From contig CAJYAD010000014.1 in the NCBI GenBank assembly GCA_913064775.1, forward strand, positions 1-64,000: a DNA stretch of 64,000 bases, written 5' to 3'. The stretch's first letter is position 1. The number at the start of each line of letters is the position of its first letter. A model generated the notes under the pieces. The model saw nothing but the letters and a program-made list of their open reading frames with translations, had not been told where the DNA came from and ran no database searches. Shown here piece by piece: positions 34,558-43,097 of this stretch. The translations under genes and the position numbers were made by a program. Origin of the DNA: an uncultured Albidovulum sp. (GTDB lineage Bacteria > Pseudomonadota > Alphaproteobacteria > Rhodobacterales > Rhodobacteraceae).

Positions 34558-35598
34558 ATGACAGCATCTGATTTCCTGGCGCGGCTGCGCGGCCGCCACA
34601 ACGAAGGCGTCGTCGCCCTGACGATCATCCTTCTGGCGCTGATTGTCGGCGCCATGAACCCCGGCTTTCTTGGCCTTGCGACGGTGTTCAACGTGCTGCG
34701 CAATTCCTATGAGCCGCTTCTCTTTGCCCTGGGCGTGATGCTGGTGCTGCTGATGGGCGGGATCGACGTCTCTTTCGACGCCGTGGGGATCTTCGCGGCC
34801 TATACCACCTCGGTGTTGACGGCGAATGCGCTGCTGCCCGGCCATCTTTGGCTGATGTTCGTGATCTCGACGCTGATCGGCGCGGGGCTGGGTGCCATCA
34901 ACGCCCTGATCGTGTCGCTGGGCCGGCTGTCGATCCTGATCGTCACGCTGGGCACGCGGGGCATTTTCGTCGGGGTGATGCTGACCTTCATCGGCTCATC
35001 CTTCATCAGCAACCTGCCGATGTCGCTGCAATCCTTCAACGTCGATTACCTCTACCGGACCCATACCGACACCGGCCAGCTGGCAGGGCTGCAGATGCTG
35101 GTGGTGCCGATCGCCATCGTCTGCCTGCTGATCGACTTCGGCCTGCGCTTCACCGTCATCGGGCGCGGCATCTACGCGGTCGGCGGCAGTGAAGAGGCCG
35201 CACGGCGGGCCGGCTTTTCGGTCGGCATGATCAAGACGGTCGTCTTTTGCTGCGCCGGCGCCCTGGCCGGTGCCGCCGGTATGGTCCATGTCAGCCTGAT
35301 CGGCTACGCCAACCCGCAAGACATCGTCGGCAACGAATTGATCGTCATCGCCGCCGTGGTGCTGGGCGGCGTGTCGATCTTCGGCGGCCGGGGCAGCGTG
35401 CTGGGCACGGTTCTGGGCGTGCTGCTGCTGGAGCTGATCCAATACAGCCTGATCATCCTCGGGGTGCAAAGCTCCTGGGACCATGTCGCGATCGGCGGCA
35501 TGATCTTCGTGGGCGTCGCCCTTCAGGTCCGACGGTCCCCCGGGGCCAGGGCCAACCTGTTCGCAAAACGCCCGAAACCGAGCCGGAGCCCGTCATGA
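34558..35598 (+). CDS. Sugar ABC transporter permease 1 (LsrC/RbsC family)
   Basis: This 346-aa protein has about 8-10 membrane segments and the CUT2 permease motifs LLMGGIDVSFDAVGIFAAY, YAVGGSEEAARRAGFSVGMI and VVLGGVSIFGGRGSVLGTVL. It forms one half of the translocation pore. The start ATG lies 57 bp after the ATPase stop. Its stop overlaps the next permease start by ATGA, so the two are made together. Separate permease genes, as in LsrC/LsrD, differ from the single RbsC type. Confidence 0.86.
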   Translation: MTASDFLARLRGRHNEGVVALTIILLALIVGAMNPGFLGLATVFNVLRNSYEPLLFALGVMLVLLMGGIDVSFDAVGIFAAYTTSVLTANALLPGHLWLMFVISTLIGAGLGAINALIVSLGRLSILIVTLGTRGIFVGVMLTFIGSSFISNLPMSLQSFNVDYLYRTHTDTGQLAGLQMLVVPIAIVCLLIDFGLRFTVIGRGIYAVGGSEEAARRAGFSVGMIKTVVFCCAGALAGAAGMVHVSLIGYANPQDIVGNELIVIAAVVLGGVSIFGGRGSVLGTVLGVLLLELIQYSLIILGVQSSWDHVAIGGMIFVGVALQVRRSPGARANLFAKRPKPSRSPS

Positions 35599-36641
35599 CC
35601 CAGAACGCCTCGCTCGTCCAATCCCTCGCCCGCGCGACCGCGTCGCTGCGGCAAGAGCACAGCCCGCTGCCGATCCTTGGCGTGACGGTGCTGATCTTCG
35701 CGATCTTCGCGGTGCTCGCGCCCGGCAGTTTTCCGACCTTCGCGAACATGTCCTCGATCGGCTTTCAGGTGCCCGAGACGGCGCTGCTGGGGCTGGGGGT
35801 CATGCTTTCGATGGTGCTTGGCGGGATCGACCTTTCGGTGGTGGCCGTCGCCGACCTGTCGGGCGTGGCGATGGTGCAATACTTCACCTATGTCGGCGCG
35901 ACGCAACCCGGGCACGGCGGGCCGCTGGTGATCGCCACGGGCATCGGTATCGCGCTGCTGGTCGGGGCGGTCTGCGGGGCAATCAACGGGCTGATCATCG
36001 GCCGGCTAGGGGTTCTGGCGATCCTTGCAACCCTGGCGACGATGGAGGTCTTCGGCGGGCTGGCGATCGCCTGGACCGGGGGGAACACGCTTCCCGACGT
36101 GCCCACCCCCATTCTGGATATCGCCAACCTCAGCCCCGCCGGCATCCCGTTTCCGGCGATCATCCTGCTGGTCTGCGCGCTGTTCACCGCGCTGTTGCTG
36201 AACGGCAGCCGGTTCGGCATTCGCGCCACCCTGGTCGGGGCGAACCCGCGCGCGGCGAACCTGTCGGGCATCCGCGACAAGGGGGTGCAACTGGGCATCT
36301 ATACCGCAAGCGGGCTGCTGGCCTCGGTGGCCGGGATCATCTTCGTGGCCCGCACCGCCGGGGCCACGCCGAATTACGGAGAGGGCTCTTATGTGCTGCT
36401 CGCCGTCGTCATCGCGGTTCTGGCGGGGGTCGATCCGCTTGGCGGGTTCGGCACCGTGCTGGGGGTGTTGCTGGCGGGATTCGCGCTGGACATGATCCGG
36501 GCGGGCTTCGTCGCGCTGGAACTGAACCAGTTCCTTTACGAGGCGGCGCAGGGCGGGATCCTGATCTTCGTGCTGGCCGCGGGCTCGCTCATGCGGGGAG
36601 ACATGCACTGGCTTGCGCGGCTGAGGAAGACGCCAAAATAG
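35595..36641 (+). CDS. Sugar ABC transporter permease 2 (LsrD/RbsC family)
   Basis: This 348-aa protein has repeated membrane segments with MLSMVLGGIDLSVVAVADLS, IRATLVGANPRAANLSGIRD and VLAGVDPLGGFGTVLGVLLA, again CUT2 permease signatures. It partners the preceding permease. The ORF track begins at 35247 inside the upstream gene, but the true start is the ATG at 35595, overlapping the previous stop. It is the last gene of the importer operon; 86 bp of empty DNA separate it from the cobalamin cluster. Confidence 0.86.
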   Translation: MTQNASLVQSLARATASLRQEHSPLPILGVTVLIFAIFAVLAPGSFPTFANMSSIGFQVPETALLGLGVMLSMVLGGIDLSVVAVADLSGVAMVQYFTYVGATQPGHGGPLVIATGIGIALLVGAVCGAINGLIIGRLGVLAILATLATMEVFGGLAIAWTGGNTLPDVPTPILDIANLSPAGIPFPAIILLVCALFTALLLNGSRFGIRATLVGANPRAANLSGIRDKGVQLGIYTASGLLASVAGIIFVARTAGATPNYGEGSYVLLAVVIAVLAGVDPLGGFGTVLGVLLAGFALDMIRAGFVALELNQFLYEAAQGGILIFVLAAGSLMRGDMHWLARLRKTPK

Positions 36642-36727
36642 CACCCCTGCCCCCGGCCCCCGGTGGCGGCGCGCAAGCTGGGGTTCCTGCTGCCCTTGGG
36701 CCGCCCGACCCGTCGTCGGTGCCAAGG

Positions 36728-37489
36728 CTACGCGGATGCCAGCACCAGCCAGACGCACAGCTCGGCGATCACCTGCGCGGCGCCCAGCACATCACCAGTG
36801 AAACCCCCGATCTGGCGCCGGGCAATCTGGGCGATCAGCGCGGCGGCGAATGCGGCCGCCAATACCGGCCCAACCAGGAACGGCAGTGTCGCAATCGCAA
36901 TCACCAAGGCCACCCCGACACCAGCCCAGACCTGCCCCACCCCGATCCGATCCGCCGCCGATTGGCCCAGCCCGGCGCTGCGCGCAGAGGGCATCAACCG
37001 CATGATCACCGGCAGTGGCGCCCGGCTCAGCGCCGCGACACCTGCCATCAATGCGACCGGATGCGCCCCGGGCAGGACCTCGGACAGCAGCACCACACGC
37101 AAAAGCAGCGCCAGCCCCAGTGCGATCGCGCCATAGCTACCCAGCCGGCTGTCGCGCATGATCTCCAGCTTGCGGGCCCGGTCGGCGCCGCCGCCAAAGC
37201 CGTCCGCGAGATCGGCCAGCCCGTCCTCATGCATGGCGCCGGTCGCCAGCGCCCCCGCCGCCACCGCAAGGATCGCCGCAGGCAAAGCCGTCAGCCCCAC
37301 GCTCTGCGCCGCCCAGAAGACCAGCCCCGCGATCACCCCCACCACGGCGCCGGCCAGCGGATAGGCCCAGACCGCGGCGGACAGCGGCGGCGCCGGATCC
37401 AGTCGCCCGGCCGGCAGCCGCGTCAGCAATATCAGCGCCAGCCGCAGCTCTGCCCAGCGCTGCCTTGCCCAGGGGGACCCGCCGGTCAT
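36728..37489 (-). CDS. cobS: Adenosylcobinamide-GDP ribazoletransferase (cobalamin synthase)
   Basis: This 253-aa membrane protein has a hydrophobic body and the CobS/CobV signature GAMHEDGLADLADGFGGGAD, followed by RDSRLGSYGAIAL. It joins adenosylcobinamide-GDP to alpha-ribazole to complete the nucleotide loop. It is called CobV in P. denitrificans nomenclature. It is the last gene of cobU-cobT-cobS, with its ATG overlapping the cobT stop (ATGA). Confidence 0.92.
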   Translation of the reverse strand: MTGGSPWARQRWAELRLALILLTRLPAGRLDPAPPLSAAVWAYPLAGAVVGVIAGLVFWAAQSVGLTALPAAILAVAAGALATGAMHEDGLADLADGFGGGADRARKLEIMRDSRLGSYGAIALGLALLLRVVLLSEVLPGAHPVALMAGVAALSRAPLPVIMRLMPSARSAGLGQSAADRIGVGQVWAGVGVALVIAIATLPFLVGPVLAAAFAAALIAQIARRQIGGFTGDVLGAAQVIAELCVWLVLASA

Positions 37490-38532
37490 GCGCCCGAAAT
37501 CCCGGCCTCGGCAAAGGTCGCCATGCCGTTATGCGCCTCAAGCGCCGCGCGCAGCACGCCCAAAGCCACCGCCGCGCCCGAGCCCTCGCCCAGCCGCATC
37601 CCCAGATCCAGAAGCGCCCGCTTCTCGATCGCCGACAGCAGCCGCCGGTGCCCCGGTTCGGCGCTGGCGTGGCCGACAAGGCAATGATCGAGCGCCCCCA
37701 CCCCCAGCGGATGCAGCACCGCCGCCGAGGCCGTGCAGATGAAACCGTCCAGGATCACCGGCACCTTTCGCGACCGCGCCGCAAGCAGCGCCCCGCAAAT
37801 CGCCGCCTGCTCGCGCCCGCCGAAAGCCGCAAGCAGAGCCAGCGGATTGCCCAGCGCCCCGGCGTGCCGCACCATCCCGGCCTCGATCGCATCGACCTTC
37901 CGGGCAATCCCGTCCGGATCCGACCCGGTTCCCGGCCCGACCCATTCCCAGCCGTCGCCGCCGAAGCTTGCCCGCGCCAGCGCCGCCGCGACGGTCGAAT
38001 TGCCGATCCCCATCTCGCCCAGCAGCACCACATCCGCCCGCGGATCCAGCGCCGCCGCCCCGCGTGCCATCGCGTCCAGCACCTCGGCCTCGGTCATCGC
38101 CGGGCCTTGGGTGAAATCCCCGGTCGGCCGGTCGAGATCCAGCGCGACGACGGACAATTCCGCCCCGTTTGCCCGGCACAGCTGGTTGATCGCCGCGCCG
38201 CCGGACTGGAAATTCGCGACCATCTGCGCCGTGACCTCCTGCGGGAAGGGGTTCACGCGCTGCGCGCAGATGCCATGATTGCCGGCGAAGACGAGCGCCT
38301 GCGCGTGGTTGATCACGGGCCGCGCATTGCCCTGCCACCCGGCCATGAAGACCGCGAGATCCTCAAGCCGGCCAAGCGACCCCGGCGGTTTTGTCAACGC
38401 GTCCTGATGGCGGCGGGCGGCGGCGGCGGAAGGCTCGCTCGCCTCGGGCAGGCGCGCCAGCCGGCCACGCAATTGCGCGAAGGAGGAGACCGGGAAGATC
38501 GTGTCGCTCATGTCGTTTCGCCTTTGCGTCAT
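37486..38532 (-). CDS. cobT: Nicotinate-nucleotide:dimethylbenzimidazole phosphoribosyltransferase
   Basis: This 348-aa protein (CobU in P. denitrificans naming) has LTKPPGSLGRLEDLAVFMAG, VFAGNHGICAQRVNPFPQEV, LLGEMGIGNSTVAAAL and the catalytic-Glu ending DLGMRLGEGSGAAVALGVL. It makes alpha-ribazole phosphate from dimethylbenzimidazole, which bluB in this cluster supplies. The ATG at 38532 overlaps the cobU stop and has AAGGTG close by; ATG 38511 (MSDTIFPV) with AAAGGCG is a credible alternative start. Confidence 0.93.
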   Translation of the reverse strand: MTQRRNDMSDTIFPVSSFAQLRGRLARLPEASEPSAAAARRHQDALTKPPGSLGRLEDLAVFMAGWQGNARPVINHAQALVFAGNHGICAQRVNPFPQEVTAQMVANFQSGGAAINQLCRANGAELSVVALDLDRPTGDFTQGPAMTEAEVLDAMARGAAALDPRADVVLLGEMGIGNSTVAAALARASFGGDGWEWVGPGTGSDPDGIARKVDAIEAGMVRHAGALGNPLALLAAFGGREQAAICGALLAARSRKVPVILDGFICTASAAVLHPLGVGALDHCLVGHASAEPGHRRLLSAIEKRALLDLGMRLGEGSGAAVALGVLRAALEAHNGMATFAEAGISGA

Positions 38533-39029
38533 TTCACCTTCAGGGGAAGTCCGGAGACAAGGAATTGCACCTCGTCGGCGGCTTCGGCGATGGTCTGGTT
38601 CAGCCAGCCGGCGGCGTCGCGATAGGCCCGCGCCAACGCGTTGTCCGGCACGATCCCCATCCCCACCTCATTGGTCACCAGGATCACCGGACTTTGCTGC
38701 CTGCCCAGCGCCTCTGCCAGCGCCCGGCCATCGGATCGCCAGTCGCGCCCGGCCTCCATCAGGTTGGCCAGCCACAGCGTCAGGCAATCGACCAGCCGGG
38801 GCCCGGCCCCGTCGGTCTGCGCCAATGCCGCGACCAGCTCAAGCGGCACTTCGTGATCCTGCCATTCGGCCCCGCGCCGGGCGCGGTGTGCGGCGATTCG
38901 CGCCGACATCTCGGCGTCGCGCGCCTCTGCCGTTGCGATATACTGGGGGACCCCCGGCAATGCGAGCGTGCGCGCCTCGGCATAGCTGCTCTTGCCCGAG
39001 CGTGCGCCGCCTGTAATGAGTAGCGCCAT
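38529..39029 (-). CDS. cobU: Adenosylcobinamide kinase / adenosylcobinamide-phosphate guanylyltransferase
   Basis: This 166-aa protein begins MALLITGGARSGKSSYAEAR (Walker A). It also has YIATAEARDAEMSARIAAHR, the guanylylated-His region (EWQDHEVPLEL) and LVDCLTLWLANL. It phosphorylates adenosylcobinamide and then transfers GMP. It is CobP in P. denitrificans naming. I chose the ATG at 39029 because GAGGAGG precedes it; the ORF track adds 8 codons. It is divergent from the phosphatase gene with about 50 bp between, so a promoter pair should lie there. Confidence 0.92.
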   Translation of the reverse strand: MALLITGGARSGKSSYAEARTLALPGVPQYIATAEARDAEMSARIAAHRARRGAEWQDHEVPLELVAALAQTDGAGPRLVDCLTLWLANLMEAGRDWRSDGRALAEALGRQQSPVILVTNEVGMGIVPDNALARAYRDAAGWLNQTIAEAADEVQFLVSGLPLKVK

Positions 39030-39082
39030 GTTGCCTCCTCGTTTCAGCGGCAATAAGCATCATTCGCGCAGCGTGAAAAGGG

Positions 39083-39685
39083 GTGAGGCCGACCGTGCAA
39101 GGCCCGGAACCGACGGAATTGCTTCTGATCCGCCACGCTCCGGTGGCGCAACCGGGCCTGCTGGCCGGGCGCAGCGACCTGCCCGCACGCCTGCCCGGGG
39201 CGGCGGAAATCGCGGCGGCGCGGCGCGTTCTGGCGGCGCTCGGGGCCGATCCGGCGCGGCTGATCGTCAGCCCGGCCCGGCGCTGCCGCGAAACCGCCAC
39301 GGCACTGTTTCCAGAGGCCGAGCCGCTCATCGACCCGCGCCTGTGGGAGCAGGACTTCGGCGCCTGGGACGGGCGGCCGATGGCCGAGATGCCCGACCTC
39401 GGCCCACAGGCCCGCGTGGCGCTGGCGGCGATGTGCCCACCGGGGGGCGAAAGCTTCCTGCAGGCCGCCGCCCGCATCCTCCCGGCGATCGAGGCCGCCA
39501 CCACCGCCCCCGGCATCGTCACGATCATCGCCCATGCGGGTACGATTCGCGCGGCGCTCGGCCAGGCGCTTGCCGCCCCCGAAGCCGGGCTTGCCTTCGA
39601 GATCGCGCCGCTCTCCGCCACCCGGATCCGCGTCTTCCCCGACGGCAGCCGAGGCATCGCCTTCGTGAACCGGAGCCTGACGTGA
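39083..39685 (+). CDS. Histidine phosphatase family protein, alpha-ribazole phosphatase-like
   Basis: This 200-aa protein has the phosphohistidine RHG-type motif TELLLIRHAPVAQPG, SPARRCRETATALF, WEQDFGAWDGRPM and a second catalytic His in VTIIAHAGTIRAALG. In this cluster it most likely dephosphorylates alpha-ribazole phosphate (CobC of Salmonella naming). The start is GTG 39083 as in the track; GTG 39095 is equally possible. Its stop overlaps the GTG start of the next gene (GTGA). Confidence 0.8.
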   Translation: MRPTVQGPEPTELLLIRHAPVAQPGLLAGRSDLPARLPGAAEIAAARRVLAALGADPARLIVSPARRCRETATALFPEAEPLIDPRLWEQDFGAWDGRPMAEMPDLGPQARVALAAMCPPGGESFLQAAARILPAIEAATTAPGIVTIIAHAGTIRAALGQALAAPEAGLAFEIAPLSATRIRVFPDGSRGIAFVNRSLT

Positions 39686-40548
39686 GCGCAGTCGGCCCGC
39701 AGCGCCGCCCTGCTGGCCCCGTGGCTGGCCCAGTCGGTGGCTCCACTGGCGGCCCCATCGCGGTCGCGGCGCATTTCGGCGAGTTCCTTCAGGGGCGGCT
39801 CGGGCCCGAGGGCCCGATCGCGCTGATCACCCTGCCCTGCCCGGCCCTTCAAGCCCATGCCATTTGCCGCCCCGGCGCGTTTGCCCTGCACCAGCCCGGT
39901 CCCCGCGTCCTGACCCACGCGGCTGCCGCGCATTTCCTTGCCCTCCTCTGCCTGCCGCGCCGGGGCCGCTTCGTGCTGCGTCTCGACATGCCGCCCGGCG
40001 GCGGCGCCGGGGCCTCGACCGCCGCACGCGTGGCGCTGGCCCGCGCCGCCGGAGAGCATGACCCCGAAGTGATCGCCCGCGCCTGCCTTGCGAGCGAAGG
40101 CGCGCTCGATCCGCTGATGTTTCCGACCCCCGCGCGGCGCCTTTGGGCCTCGCGGGAGGCACGGACGCTGGCCATCCTGCCCCCGGCGCCACGGTTCGAG
40201 GTGCTGGGTGGCTTCTTCGGCCCGATGCGACGCACCGACCCGCAAGACCGCACCTTCCCCGACATCGCCGACCTAGCCGCCGCCTGGCCCGCCGCCTGCG
40301 CCGACCCGGCCTGCGCCGCAGCACTGGCCAGCGCTTCGGCCCGCCGCACCCTTGCACTGCGCCACCCCGGCGGCGACCCGACCGAGGCACTCGCCCTCCG
40401 CTTCGGCGCGCTTGGCTTCGCGATCGGCCATACCGGCGCGGCACGCGCACTGCTTTTCGCGCCGGGAACGGCCCCCCAAGCGGCGGTATCCGCCATGCGC
40501 GCGGCCGGATACCGCCACATTGTCCGCTTCCGCACCGGAGGACATTGA
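39682..40548 (+). CDS. GHMP-family kinase, PduX/L-threonine kinase-like
   Basis: This 288-aa protein starts at GTG 39682, overlapping the previous stop; the ORF track runs far upstream. After a Gly/Pro-rich leader it shows AVAAHFGEFLQGRLG and the GHMP ATP-binding stretch DMPPGGGAGASTAARVALAR, then LGFAIGHTGAARALL near the end. PduX phosphorylates L-threonine to supply threonine phosphate for the aminopropanol arm of cobalamin. The downstream CobD and CobC genes use that product, which supports the role. The protein may correspond to BluE of Rhodobacter; that link is from memory. Confidence 0.72.
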   Translation: MSAVGPQRRPAGPVAGPVGGSTGGPIAVAAHFGEFLQGRLGPEGPIALITLPCPALQAHAICRPGAFALHQPGPRVLTHAAAAHFLALLCLPRRGRFVLRLDMPPGGGAGASTAARVALARAAGEHDPEVIARACLASEGALDPLMFPTPARRLWASREARTLAILPPAPRFEVLGGFFGPMRRTDPQDRTFPDIADLAAAWPAACADPACAAALASASARRTLALRHPGGDPTEALALRFGALGFAIGHTGAARALLFAPGTAPQAAVSAMRAAGYRHIVRFRTGGH

Positions 40549-41489
40549 TGCTCTACGCCCTGCCCATGCTGATCGCACTGGCGCTCGACGCGGGCCTTGG
40601 CTGGCCCGATCCACTGTATCGCCGGCTGCGCCATCCGGTGGTCTGGATCGGGGCGTTGATCGGCTGGCTGGACCGGCACTGGAACCACGACGGAACATCC
40701 CCCGCCCGCCGCCGCGCCGCTGGAATCGCCGCAGCCCTTCTGACCATCGCCGTGACCTGCGGGCTGGCCGGAACCCTGCAGGCGTTGCTGCCTTCGGGCT
40801 GGCCCGGCCTGGTGCTGACCGGCGTGCTGGCCTGGCCGCTGATCGCCGCGCGGTCGCTCAACGATCACGTCGCCCGGGTCGCCCGACCGCTGGCGGCCGG
40901 CGATCTGCAGGGCGCGCGCGCGGCGGTTTCGATGATCGTGGGCCGTGATCCCGCGCATCTCGACGCCCCCGCCACCGCCCGCGCCGCGATCGAAAGCCTG
41001 GCCGAGAACGCCTCGGACGGGGTCGTGGCGCCGCTGTTCTGGGGGATGCTCTTCGGCCTGCCGGGAATCGCCGGCTACAAGGCCGTGAATACGCTTGATT
41101 CGATGATCGGCCATCGCTCGCCCCGGCATGAGGCTTTCGGCTGGGCCGCCGCCCGGATCGACGACGTGGCGAACCTGATCCCGGCGCGGCTGACCGCACT
41201 TTGCTTTGCGCTGGCCGGTCCGGCCCCGCGCGCGGCCCTTGCCACCATCCGGCGCGACGCCGGCCACCACCGCTCGCCCAACGCGGGCTGGCCCGAGGCG
41301 GCGATGGCCGGCTCTCTGGGCTTTCGGTTGTCAGGCCCCCGGGTCTACGGCGACCGACGCACCGACGAGCCCTGGGTCAATGCCACGGGCGGCGATCCAG
41401 ATTCGGCTGGCGTCGGGCGCGCGCTTGGGCTTTATCGTCGGGCCCTGTTCGGGCTGGCGGTATTGCTGGCACTGCTCGCGGCAATCTGA
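40548..41489 (+). CDS. cobD: Adenosylcobinamide-phosphate synthase (CbiB/CobD)
   Basis: This 313-aa membrane protein has ALDAGLGWPDPLYRRLRHPV, VSMIVGRDPAHLDAPATARA, SLAENASDGVVAPLFWGMLF and NTLDSMIGHRSPRHEAFGWA, all standard CbiB/CobD marks. It attaches the aminopropanol phosphate arm to adenosylcobyric acid. The ATG at 40548 forms TGATG with the preceding stop; the ORF track adds about 135 spurious codons upstream. It acts with the decarboxylase in the next gene. Confidence 0.92.
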   Translation: MLYALPMLIALALDAGLGWPDPLYRRLRHPVVWIGALIGWLDRHWNHDGTSPARRRAAGIAAALLTIAVTCGLAGTLQALLPSGWPGLVLTGVLAWPLIAARSLNDHVARVARPLAAGDLQGARAAVSMIVGRDPAHLDAPATARAAIESLAENASDGVVAPLFWGMLFGLPGIAGYKAVNTLDSMIGHRSPRHEAFGWAAARIDDVANLIPARLTALCFALAGPAPRAALATIRRDAGHHRSPNAGWPEAAMAGSLGFRLSGPRVYGDRRTDEPWVNATGGDPDSAGVGRALGLYRRALFGLAVLLALLAAI

Positions 41490-41496
41490 GGGCGTC

Positions 41497-42486
41497 ATGC
41501 GTGATCACGGCGGCAATCTTGACCAGGCCATCGCCCGCTTCGGCGGTGCGAAGACCGACTGGATCGACCTGTCCACCGGGATCAACCGGCGCCCCTATCC
41601 GGTGCCGCCACTGCCGCCCGAGGTCTGGAATGCCCTGCCCCGGCAGGATGCCCGGCAGGCGCTGATCGCCGCCGCCGCCCATGCCTACCGCACAGATGCC
41701 GCGATTCTGCCGCTGGCCGGGGCGCAGGCGGCGATTCAGCTGATCCCCCGCCTCGCCCCGCCGGGAAGGGCGCGCGTGCTTTCCCCCACCTATAACGAAC
41801 ACGCCGCCGCCCTGCGCGCCGCGGGCTGGACGGTCGATGAGGTCACCGCGCCCGGCGATCTTGTCGGCGCCGATCTGGCGGTCCTGGTCAATCCCAACAA
41901 CCCCGATGGGCGCGCGATCACAGCCGCCGATCTGCGGGCACTGGCGGGTAAGGTCGGGCGGCTGGTGGTCGACGAAAGCTTTGCGGACATCGCGCCGGAC
42001 CTGTCCATCGCGCCCGATTGCGCGGAGATTCCGGGGCTTCTGGTGCTACGCTCTTTCGGCAAATTCTACGGGCTGGCCGGGTTGCGGTTGGGCTTTGCGA
42101 TCGGCGCGAAGGCCGTGGTCGCGCAGCTTGCGGCCATGGCCGGGCCCTGGGCGGTGTCCGGCCCGGCGCTGGAAATCGGCGCCCGGGCGCTGCGCGACGA
42201 CAACTGGGCCGCCGCGACCCGCAGCCGGCTGGCCGCCGAAAGCCCGCGCATCGACGCGCTGGCGCAAGCCGCGGGCTGGCGGCCGATCGGCGGCACCGGG
42301 CTGTTTCGGCTCTACGACATGCCGGAGGCGGCCGAGGCGCAGGCGCGGCTTGCCCATCACCGGATCTGGTCGCGCATCTTCCCGCGCCGCCCGGGCTGGC
42401 TGCGCCTCGGCCTGCCGGGGGACGAGGACGAATGGACCCGGCTTTCCGGGGCAATGGAAAAGGTTGGCAATGCAATTCACCCGTGA
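41497..42486 (+). CDS. cobC: Threonine-phosphate decarboxylase (PLP-dependent)
   Basis: This 329-aa class-II aminotransferase-fold protein has DWIDLSTGINRRPYPVPPLP, VLVNPNNPDGRAITAADL and the PLP-Lys region LRSFGKFYGLAGLRLGFAIG. It converts threonine phosphate to aminopropanol phosphate (CobC in P. denitrificans; CobD in Salmonella). I chose the ATG at 41497 (MRDHGGNLDQAIARFGG), 7 bp after the cobD stop, rather than the longer ORF. Its 3' end overlaps bluB by 17 bp. Confidence 0.9.
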   Translation: MRDHGGNLDQAIARFGGAKTDWIDLSTGINRRPYPVPPLPPEVWNALPRQDARQALIAAAAHAYRTDAAILPLAGAQAAIQLIPRLAPPGRARVLSPTYNEHAAALRAAGWTVDEVTAPGDLVGADLAVLVNPNNPDGRAITAADLRALAGKVGRLVVDESFADIAPDLSIAPDCAEIPGLLVLRSFGKFYGLAGLRLGFAIGAKAVVAQLAAMAGPWAVSGPALEIGARALRDDNWAAATRSRLAAESPRIDALAQAAGWRPIGGTGLFRLYDMPEAAEAQARLAHHRIWSRIFPRRPGWLRLGLPGDEDEWTRLSGAMEKVGNAIHP

Positions 42487-43093
42487 CGAGGCCGACACGC
42501 TGGACCGCATCCTGCATTGGCGCCGCGACGTGCGCCATTTCCGCCGCGATCCCATCCCCGAGGCGGTGATGCGCCGGCTGCGACGCGCGCTGGACACCGC
42601 GCCCTCGGTCGGCAATGCCCGGCCGTGGCGGCTGATCCGGGTCGAGGATCCGGGGTTGCGCGCCGGGGTGAAGGTCGAATTCGCGCGCTGCAACGTCGAA
42701 GCGAAGAAGATCTACGAAAGCGACCGCGCCCGTGCCTATGGGCGGCTGAAGCTGGCCGGGATCGACGCGGCGCCGGTGCAATTCGCGGTCTTCACCGCCA
42801 CCGACCCGAAGGAAGGCCACCGCCTCGGCCGCCTGACCATGCCCGAAACCCTGCGCCAATCCACCGCGATGGCGATCTACACCCTGTGGCTTGCGGCGCG
42901 GGCCGAGAACCTGGGGCTGGGGATGGTCTCGATCCTTGACCCCGGGCGGATGGAGCAGCTCTTCGAGGTGCCCGAGGGCTGGGTCTTCACCGCCTATATC
43001 TGCCTCGGCTGGCCCGAGTTCACCGATGACACGCCCCTGCTGCACCGCGAGGAATGGCAGCAGAACGTCGCGACCGGCTGGGAGACGCGGTAG
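42470..43093 (+). CDS. bluB: 5,6-dimethylbenzimidazole synthase
   Basis: This 207-aa nitroreductase-fold protein has ILHWRRDVRHFRRDPIPE, LDTAPSVGNARPWRLIRVE, TLRQSTAMAIYTLWLAARAE and GLGMVSILDPGRM. BluB uses reduced FMN and oxygen to cut flavin into dimethylbenzimidazole, the lower base that CobT activates, so the cell can make complete B12 aerobically. The ATG at 42470 with AAAAGG upstream lies within the end of cobC. The ORF track begins far upstream in the cobC reading space. It is convergent with cobQ, 4 bp away. Confidence 0.93.
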   Translation: MQFTRDEADTLDRILHWRRDVRHFRRDPIPEAVMRRLRRALDTAPSVGNARPWRLIRVEDPGLRAGVKVEFARCNVEAKKIYESDRARAYGRLKLAGIDAAPVQFAVFTATDPKEGHRLGRLTMPETLRQSTAMAIYTLWLAARAENLGLGMVSILDPGRMEQLFEVPEGWVFTAYICLGWPEFTDDTPLLHREEWQQNVATGWETR

Positions 43094-43097
43094 CCCC

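Noticed and set aside
24277-36641. Plain AI-2 (lsr) operon
   Set aside because: LsrF and LsrG are absent and E1/E2 genes are present, so a standard AI-2 pathway is not supported, although an AI-2-like ligand remains possible.
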